This document shows, piece after piece, positions 6,528 through 10,785 of a DNA stretch of 10,785 nt. Source of the stretch: Novosphingobium sp. (GTDB lineage Bacteria; Pseudomonadota; Alphaproteobacteria; Sphingomonadales; Sphingomonadaceae); NCBI GenBank assembly GCA_030830245.1, contig JAURNJ010000310.1, positions 1-10,785 of the forward strand. Direction: 5' to 3'. The position numbers and the translations under genes were made by a program. The notes beneath the pieces were generated by a model, which saw nothing but the letters and a program-made list of their open reading frames with translations, made no database searches and had not been told where the DNA came from. Position 1 is the first letter of the stretch. Every line of letters starts with the position of its first letter.

Positions 6528-7277
6528 TCACCGTTCGGTCAGCAGGTCCAGCAGCTTGTGCAGCGCCGCGCGGCGTAGGCCCTGCTCCTCTTCAGCCCGG
6601 TTTCCGAGCAGCGCGGCATCGGCAATTGCGACGATCTGCCCCCTGCCGATCCTGCATTGCGCGACCAGCCCTTCGCCACCCAGAACGCACTGTCCCGGAT
6701 TTTCCCGAACAGCAAAGGTGCCGGACAGGCGAACGGGAATGGCAAGCGCCCCGTCCACGATCACGCGTCCGCCCTCAGGCTGATCCTCGTCGAAACGAAG
6801 CTCCAGCCCCCAGCGCGTCAGGATCGGCGAAAGCATGGCCACATCCTGCGGCCTGCGGCGATCGCCCAGCGCGAAGCGCGATTCGAAAGTCAGCATCGGG
6901 TCTGCGAACAGTAGCACGCGCCCGCCGCCCCGCACCCAATCATCGAGCGCCACGTTTTCCTGCGGCGACAAAGGCCAGGGCTGCGCCATGACCAGCACGG
7001 CGTCCGACGGCAAAGGCAAGGCGCCGCCGGGTGCCGCCAGACTGTCCAGAGGCCGGACCTCGCCAACTTCGCGCAGCACGGAGAGCGCCCAGTGCGGCGG
7101 CGCGTCGTCCTGCAACATACCTGCAATGTCGTCGCTCTCGGGCCACACGATCGGCAAGCTGGTGGAAAGGCCAATGACCGGTCTGGTCGCATCGGTGGCC
7201 TGCCGCGCCTCACCGCCGCCACAGGCAGCCAGCGCCAAGGCGCCGCTCAGCAGGAGCGCAATGGCCCTTTCCAGCAA
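6528..7277 (-). CDS. Putative lipoprotein with GldG/ABC-auxiliary-like domain
   Basis: Function unknown. Read from TTG 7277 the protein is 249 aa and begins with a clean lipoprotein signal: short charged start (LLERA), hydrophobic stretch and LALAAC lipobox with Cys19, so export and lipid anchoring are likely. The mature part has TSLPIVWPES near its start, VLVMAQPWPLSPQE, then DDWVRGGGRVLLFADP (112-127), and later GLVAQCRIGRGQIVAIADA. The GGGR-hydrophobic-DP segment resembles the auxiliary (GldG/DUF4350-like) domain found beside gliding-type ABC transporters; this is pattern recognition, not a database hit. No ABC ATPase is adjacent. The frame is open to 7346, but TTG 7277 is preferred: it lies 1 nt after the upstream stop, has GAGGAA 5 nt before it (7283-7288), and puts the signal peptide at the N-terminus. 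Last gene of a three-gene unit. Confidence 0.82.
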   Translation of the reverse strand: MLERAIALLLSGALALAACGGGEARQATDATRPVIGLSTSLPIVWPESDDIAGMLQDDAPPHWALSVLREVGEVRPLDSLAAPGGALPLPSDAVLVMAQPWPLSPQENVALDDWVRGGGRVLLFADPMLTFESRFALGDRRRPQDVAMLSPILTRWGLELRFDEDQPEGGRVIVDGALAIPVRLSGTFAVRENPGQCVLGGEGLVAQCRIGRGQIVAIADAALLGNRAEEEQGLRRAALHKLLDLLTER

Positions 7278-7278
7278 G

Positions 7279-7641
7279 CTACTTCCTCGCAGGCTGCGCC
7301 GCGCCCGAATCCTGCGTCGGATCGGCAGCAGGGACCACTCCGGCATCGGCCAGCGGATCGATGACCGCTTCTTCCTCAGGCTCGTCCACCGCGATCACCT
7401 GTTCGATGGGATCTTGTGCATCGACGGTCTGCGCGCGGTCCATGATGATGTTGGCCAGCCCGACGATCAGCAGCATGGCGGCGAGGCCAAACAGGCCGAT
7501 CTGCAGCCGATGGACCGATTGCCTGCGCAGTTCGCGCTCCGAACGCTGGACGTAGTGCTGCGGCTCGGCCACGCCTTCGATCAACCGTTCGCCGTTCAGG
7601 GCGGCCGAAGCCTTGCCGACCATGAACCTGGGCCGTTTCAC
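7279..7641 (-). CDS. Small single-pass membrane protein, unknown function
   Basis: Not recognised as a named family. From GTG 7641 it is 120 aa: a basic N-terminal cytoplasmic half (KRPRF, RSERELRRQS), one membrane segment (about 46-67, LQIGLFGLAAMLLIVGLANI), and an acidic, Pro/Ala-rich C-terminal half (DEPEEEAVIDPLADAG) that is probably periplasmic and disordered. Start choice is uncertain. GTG 7641 forms a GTGA overlap with the synthase stop, matching local habit, but has no clear Shine-Dalgarno. TTG 7656 and ATG 7623 are also in frame; the ATG has AGG only 3 nt away. The stop lies 1 nt before the lipoprotein start, so this gene sits co-translated between a PLP enzyme and an exported lipoprotein. 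A membrane adaptor or scaffold role is only a guess. Confidence 0.75.
   Translation of the reverse strand: MKRPRFMVGKASAALNGERLIEGVAEPQHYVQRSERELRRQSVHRLQIGLFGLAAMLLIVGLANIIMDRAQTVDAQDPIEQVIAVDEPEEEAVIDPLADAGVVPAADPTQDSGAAQPARK
7283..7288 (-). promoter_or_regulatory. Ribosome binding site deciding the TTG start of the lipoprotein gene
   Basis: GAGGAA on the minus strand, inside the last codons of the preceding gene, lies 5 nt before TTG 7277. It supports this start over upstream in-frame codons, which would bury the signal peptide behind a 23-residue basic leader. Confidence 0.6.
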
Positions 7642-8639
7642 CGGCCGCGCAGCCAAGGGAATACTGGCAGGCCTTTTTCCTCAAGCCAGGCAGCGTTGTA
7701 AATCGTCGAGAGATAGCGGAAACCAGTGTCGCACAGGATCGTGGCGATACGCTTTCCCGGCCCCAGCTGGCGGCCAAGCGCCACCGCGCCCGCGACATTG
7801 ATCCCCGAGGACAGGCCAAGACAGAGGCCTTCCTCGCTCAGCAGGCGCGCAACCCAATCCAGCCCTTCCTCGTCGGAAATACGGAACTGGGTGTCTATCG
7901 GCGCGCCTTCGAGATTGGCGGTGATCCGCCCCTGCCCGATCCCTTCGGCGACCGAGGTTCCCTCTGCTACCAGCTCCCCGCAAGCGTAATAGGAATACAG
8001 CGCCGCGCCATGCGGATCGGAGAGCGCAATCGTCACGTTCTCGTCGAAAGCCTTGAGACCCATGCCGACCCCGGCAATGGTGCCGCCGGTTCCTGCCGCG
8101 CAGGTGAACCCGTCGATCCGTCCTTCAAGCTGCTCCCACAGCTCTATCGCTGTGCCTTCGATATGCGCCTTGCGGTTGGCGACATTATCGAACTGGTTGG
8201 CCCAGACCGCGCCCGGCGTCTCTTCGGCAATCCAGCGCGACGTGTGGACGAAGTGATTGGGATCGGCAAACTTGGTTGGCGGCACCAGCACCAGCTCGGC
8301 GCCAAGCGCGCGCAGCGTGTCCATCTTCTCGCGCGACTGGTTGTCGGGCATGACGATCACGGTCTTATAGCCGCAGGCATTGGCCACCAGCGCAATGCCG
8401 ATACCGGTGTTGCCCGCCGTGCCCTCGACGACCGTGCCGCCGGGTTTCAGCTCGCCGCGTTCTTCGGCGTCGCGAATGATGAACAGCGCTGCCCGGTCCT
8501 TCACCGAGGCTCCGGGATTGGCAAATTCGCACTTGCCCCAGATCTCGCACTGCGCCGCCTCGCTCGGCCCCTTGAGGAGAACGAGCGGCGTATTCCCGAT
8601 CAGGTCGAGCGTGGAGCGCTGGGGAGAAGGTGCGGTCAT
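7638..8639 (-). CDS. cysK: Cysteine synthase-like PLP enzyme (OASS/CBS family)
   Basis: Fold-type II PLP enzyme; the usual reaction is O-acetylserine plus sulfide to cysteine and acetate in the cytoplasm. The protein is 333 aa. Visible are IGNTPLVLL (14-22), the PLP Schiff-base lysine Lys47 in NPGASVKDR, the substrate loop TAGNT (74-78), MPDNQSREK (97-105), the phosphate-binding GTGGT (183-187), LSSGIN (276-281) and CDTGFRYLST (303-312). There is no CBS domain or haem-binding extension, so it is not a full cystathionine beta-synthase. The loop EGTAGNTG differs from the classic TSGNTG of CysK/CysM and resembles a subgroup I recall from alphaproteobacteria and fungal mitochondria; the exact substrate is therefore less certain than the family. 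ATG 8639 has no strong ribosome site. The stop overlaps the start of the small membrane protein gene. Confidence 0.9.
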   Translation of the reverse strand: MTAPSPQRSTLDLIGNTPLVLLKGPSEAAQCEIWGKCEFANPGASVKDRAALFIIRDAEERGELKPGGTVVEGTAGNTGIGIALVANACGYKTVIVMPDNQSREKMDTLRALGAELVLVPPTKFADPNHFVHTSRWIAEETPGAVWANQFDNVANRKAHIEGTAIELWEQLEGRIDGFTCAAGTGGTIAGVGMGLKAFDENVTIALSDPHGAALYSYYACGELVAEGTSVAEGIGQGRITANLEGAPIDTQFRISDEEGLDWVARLLSEEGLCLGLSSGINVAGAVALGRQLGPGKRIATILCDTGFRYLSTIYNAAWLEEKGLPVFPWLRGR

Positions 8640-8697
8640 GGCACCGAAGTAATCAACCGGACGCGCGGCGGCAAGCGCCGCACGTAACGGCGCGCGA
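8640..8697 (-). other. Short gap with GC hairpin between ferredoxin and synthase genes
   Basis: A 6-bp stem with a 5-nt loop (GCGGCG at 8665-8670, CGCCGC at 8676-8681) lies between the ferredoxin stop and the synthase start. No T-run follows, so it is not a convincing terminator, and no promoter is obvious. The two genes could still be one transcript. Confidence 0.4.
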
Positions 8698-9015
8698 TCA
8701 ATCTTCCTGCGCGATGGTGACCTTCATGCCGTCGAGCGCTGCGGTGATCGGCACCTGGCACGAAAGGCGCGAGTTCTCGTCGCGGTGTTCGGAACTGTCG
8801 AGCAGGTCGTTCTCGTCCTCGGACATCGGCGGCAGCTTGTCCTTGAACGAGGGATCGACATGGACATGGCAGGTTGCGCATGAGCAGCAGCCGCCGCACA
8901 GGGCGAGCAATTCGTCGAAGCCATTGTCGCGGATGACTTCCATCAGGGTGCGGCCTTCGTCGGCCTGGAGCGTCTTTTCCTCGCCAGCATTGTTGACGAC
9001 AGTAATCTGCGGCAT
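8698..9015 (-). CDS. [2Fe-2S] ferredoxin, putidaredoxin/adrenodoxin type
   Basis: Soluble one-electron carrier; relatives feed cytochrome P450s or Fe-S biogenesis. The 105-aa protein follows the putidaredoxin plan throughout: [20 protein letters not shown], then cluster ligands C40-X5-C46-X2-C49 in [15 protein letters not shown], the acidic partner-docking helix ([18 protein letters not shown], 64-81), and the fourth ligand C86 in SRLSCQV. Two further cysteines, C43 and C44, fall in the cluster loop where putidaredoxin has Ser and Ala. No P450 or ferredoxin reductase gene is next to it, so its partner is unknown; the downstream cysteine synthase is suggestive of sulfur metabolism but proves nothing. 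ATG 9015 is preceded by GAAGGGA about 9 nt upstream. It is divergent from the glycosylase gene across a 109-bp gap. Confidence 0.95.
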   Translation of the reverse strand: MPQITVVNNAGEEKTLQADEGRTLMEVIRDNGFDELLALCGGCCSCATCHVHVDPSFKDKLPPMSEDENDLLDSSEHRDENSRLSCQVPITAALDGMKVTIAQED

Positions 9016-9124
9016 GCCCGGTATCCCTTCTAATCGCGCCCCCCAATGACCTTAAATCGCGCGGGAGTGCTTTTCGCAGCGGCGCTGCTAATGCTTCGAT
9101 TGCACTTTGGCAAGGGAAGCAGGC
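9016..9124. promoter_or_regulatory. Divergent promoter region, ferredoxin / DNA glycosylase
   Basis: The 109-bp gap between two outward-reading genes must hold at least their translation signals and probably both promoters. A perfect 13-bp palindrome, GCAGCG-G-CGCTGC, is centred at 9082 (9076-9088). On the minus strand TTGCCA at about 9107-9112 could be a -35, but no good -10 follows; I see no strong sigma70 promoter in either direction. The palindrome is a candidate operator, low confidence. Confidence 0.35.
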
Positions 9125-9178
9125 ATGGGATTGGACGCCACGGCGATAAAAATGGGGCTGGACGCGATTGCTTCGAAC
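9125..9178 (+). repeat. Imperfect 27-bp tandem repeat at the start of the glycosylase gene
   Basis: ATGGGATTGGACGC (9125-9138) recurs as ATGGGGCTGGACGC (9152-9165), 27 bp later, with 12 of 14 bases identical; similarity fades over the rest of each unit. At protein level MGLDATAIK is followed by MGLDAIASN. It could be an old nine-codon duplication and makes the start ambiguous. Confidence 0.45.
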
Positions 9179-9742
9179 GACTCGCGAATTTCGCAGGCCT
9201 TGGAGCTTGCCGGATACCCGGAACCGCGCCTGCGGCCGACCGGCTATGCAACCCTTTTACGCACCATTGTCGGCCAGCAGGTGAGCGTGGCGGCGGCGGC
9301 ATCGGTGTGGCGCAAGCTGGAGGCGCACCTGGGTGAGGACCTGCCGCCCGAGGCCCTTCTGGAAAGCCACTTCGACGATCTGCGCGCTTGCGGCCTCTCA
9401 CGCCAGAAGCAGGGCTATGCGCGCTCGCTGTGCGAGCTGGTGGTGACTGGTGCGCTCGATCTCGAAAATTTGCCGACGGACGACGAGGCGGCGATAGCCG
9501 AACTGGTGCGGATCAAGGGCATCGGGCGCTGGTCGGCAGAGATATATCTGCTGTTCGCCGAAGGGCGACCCGACATCTGGCCTGCTGGCGATCTTGCCGT
9601 GCAGGCCGGGCTGCACAAGTTGCTGGGGCTGGAGGCGCGGCCATCGGAGAAGGAAACCCGCGCGCTCGCCGAAGCCTGGCGACCGCACCGCGGCGCGGCG
9701 GCGATCTTCACCTGGCATGTGTATAATAACCCGGCTTTGTAG
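9125..9742 (+). CDS. alkA: DNA-3-methyladenine glycosylase II (AlkA-type, HhH-GPD)
   Basis: Base-excision repair enzyme that removes alkylated bases such as 3-methyladenine from DNA. The 205-aa protein has the compact HhH-GPD form without the N-terminal beta domain of E. coli AlkA. Seen from ATG 9125: GYATLLRTIVGQQVSVAAA (about 40-58), GLSRQKQGYARSL (90-102), the helix-hairpin-helix VRIKGIGRWSAE (128-139) and the Gly/Pro loop WPAGDLAVQ with the probable catalytic Asp156. A possible TTG start at 9107 would add six residues; ATG 9125 is preferred because GGAAG lies 5 nt upstream. An imperfect 27-bp repeat makes ATG 9152 a third candidate. It is the only plus-strand gene in the window, stands alone, and ends 71 bp from the convergent monooxygenase. 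Confidence 0.93.
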   Translation: MGLDATAIKMGLDAIASNDSRISQALELAGYPEPRLRPTGYATLLRTIVGQQVSVAAAASVWRKLEAHLGEDLPPEALLESHFDDLRACGLSRQKQGYARSLCELVVTGALDLENLPTDDEAAIAELVRIKGIGRWSAEIYLLFAEGRPDIWPAGDLAVQAGLHKLLGLEARPSEKETRALAEAWRPHRGAAAIFTWHVYNNPAL

Positions 9743-9813
9743 GAACTACGGTATCCCCACCAAGAACCGCGCGAATGCCGGATCGCATCGCGTCACCACC
9801 GAGCGCCAAACGT

Positions 9814-10785
9814 TCAGGCGTCGAGCCCCATGGCATTCTTGGCAAACTTGATGGCGTCCCGCGCGCCATCGTCCTTGTGCGCGTCGAGGATCTTCATATT
9901 TGCCGCCACGAACGGCCGCATGCGCTGCTCGTATCGCTCGAATGCCGCGGCGAAGTCCTCCCCGTGGCGGCGCAGTTCCTGCCCGAGCACGTAGGCTCCG
10001 GCTATCGCGAGGCTGGTTCCCTGCCCGGTCATCGGCGTGGGGCAGTGGGCCGCGTCCCCCACAAGGACGACCCTGCCTTGCGACCAGCAGCACAGGTCCA
10101 CCCAGGCAAGATCGCCGAAGTAGAACTGCTCGTATCGCTGCGGATCGCCGAGAATTTCGGGAACCTTCCACGGCAGATGGGCGACCTTCGAGGCGATCAG
10201 CTTCATCTGTTCCTGGCGGTCTGCCGGCGGCGGCTCGTCCTCGGGCCGATCATAGAGGACGAAGGCCCGCAGATCCTGGTTGTCGCGGCTGGGATAAACG
10301 ATCCACACCGGGTCGCTTTGCCAGCCGGCATACTGCCACAGGTCAAGCCCGATGGAGTTGGGCACGGTGATGTTCGCCACGCACCGGTTGAGATAGCGCA
10401 GGTTCGCGCTGTCATCGCCGAACAGCTTGCGCCGGACCGGCGAATTGATCCCGTCCGCGCCGAATACGAAATCGAACCGTTCGCTGCGACCTGCCTGTGT
10501 CGTGACCTGCACGCCGTCACCGTCCTGCACCAGATCGACGATCGAATCGGAAAACCACACCTGCGACGGATCGGGATCGAATTCGGCGAACAGCACCTCG
10601 ACCAGTTCGTCGCGGATTACCTCGATATCCTCATCGACGAAGTAGCCACCGGTCAGGGTGCGCTCATCCGATTCAAGCATCACGTTTCCGTGACCATCCA
10701 GCATCGTCACGCCGCGCGTCTGCATGCGCCGCTCGCGAAGCTCGTCGAGCACGCCGAGACGGCGGGCCACCTCCACGGCGACGCC
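9814..10785 (-). CDS. FAD-dependent monooxygenase (PHBH/TetX-like), N-terminus beyond right edge
   Basis: Class A flavoprotein hydroxylase family: uses FAD, NAD(P)H and O2 to hydroxylate an aromatic or polycyclic substrate. The window shows 323 C-terminal residues. The frame is open to the edge, and residues before the apparent GTG at 10776 (GVAVEVARRLGV) are normal family sequence, so that GTG is not the true start. Visible: the VIRDELVEVL helix, the DG motif FGADGINSPVRRKLFG, and the second FAD-binding GD motif GDAAHCPTPMTGQGTSLAIAGAYVLGQEL (243-271 of the visible part). The N-terminal GXGXXG fold lies outside. The GDAAHCPTPMTGQG form and absence of a long C-terminal domain recall TetX-like and small-molecule hydroxylases; the substrate cannot be told. 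No pathway genes are adjacent. It ends convergently with the glycosylase gene, with no clear terminator between them. Confidence 0.92.
   Translation of the reverse strand, partial: GVAVEVARRLGVLDELRERRMQTRGVTMLDGHGNVMLESDERTLTGGYFVDEDIEVIRDELVEVLFAEFDPDPSQVWFSDSIVDLVQDGDGVQVTTQAGRSERFDFVFGADGINSPVRRKLFGDDSANLRYLNRCVANITVPNSIGLDLWQYAGWQSDPVWIVYPSRDNQDLRAFVLYDRPEDEPPPADRQEQMKLIASKVAHLPWKVPEILGDPQRYEQFYFGDLAWVDLCCWSQGRVVLVGDAAHCPTPMTGQGTSLAIAGAYVLGQELRRHGEDFAAAFERYEQRMRPFVAANMKILDAHKDDGARDAIKFAKNAMGLDA

Noticed and set aside
8665..8681. GC hairpin after the ferredoxin gene as a rho-independent terminator
   Set aside because: The stem is only 6 bp and is followed by GCGTCC rather than a T-run in the direction of transcription.
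8010..8687. Plus-strand open frame of 225 codons opposite the cysteine synthase gene
   Set aside because: Antisense shadow of a well-conserved PLP enzyme, with no homologous features.
9743..9813. Bidirectional terminator expected in the 71-bp convergent gap
   Set aside because: No stem-loop with a flanking T-run or A-run could be found by eye.
1..10785. CRISPR array, tRNA, rRNA, insertion sequence, or toxin-antitoxin or defence cassette
   Set aside because: No regularly spaced long repeats, no RNA gene signatures, no transposase, nuclease or toxin motifs. The window is mostly core housekeeping genes with a few ordinary flanking metabolic and repair genes.

Overview
The window is GC-rich and densely coded, with 4-nt gene overlaps and several GTG/TTG starts. 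Its proteins look alphaproteobacterial. MraZ, the putidaredoxin-type ferredoxin and the small lipoprotein operon suggest Sphingomonadales (Novosphingobium/Erythrobacteraceae-like). That placement is inference from protein style, not a database match.

Left half (1-6201, minus strand): the start of the division and cell wall (dcw) cluster, in the order mraZ, rsmH, ftsL, ftsI, murE, murF. murF is cut by the left edge. Each of the five junctions is a 4-nt stop/start overlap, four ATGA and one TTGA, so the six genes read as one translationally coupled operon. It covers a regulator (MraZ), a 16S rRNA methyltransferase (RsmH), two septal proteins (FtsL, FtsI) and two UDP-MurNAc-peptide ligases (MurE, MurF).

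Middle (6202-6527): a 326-bp gap upstream of mraZ and the most structured non-coding DNA here. It holds G-runs phased every 9-10 bp, a perfect 15-bp inverted repeat linking that array to a second site about 160 bp away, a 6-bp-arm inverted repeat, an 8-bp direct repeat and a G-rich leader at the mraZ start. It is probably the control region for the dcw operon.

Right half: a compact minus-strand trio (cysteine synthase-like enzyme, small single-pass membrane protein, GldG-like lipoprotein at 8639-6528) whose genes overlap or are 1 nt apart; a putidaredoxin-type [2Fe-2S] ferredoxin (minus); a divergent AlkA-type DNA glycosylase (plus); and a convergent FAD-dependent monooxygenase (minus) cut by the right edge.

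No mobile element, CRISPR array, tRNA, rRNA or clear rho-independent terminator was seen, and I found no evidence for a wholly new multi-gene system. The items most worth a second look are the mraZ upstream region and the co-translated synthase/membrane protein/lipoprotein trio.
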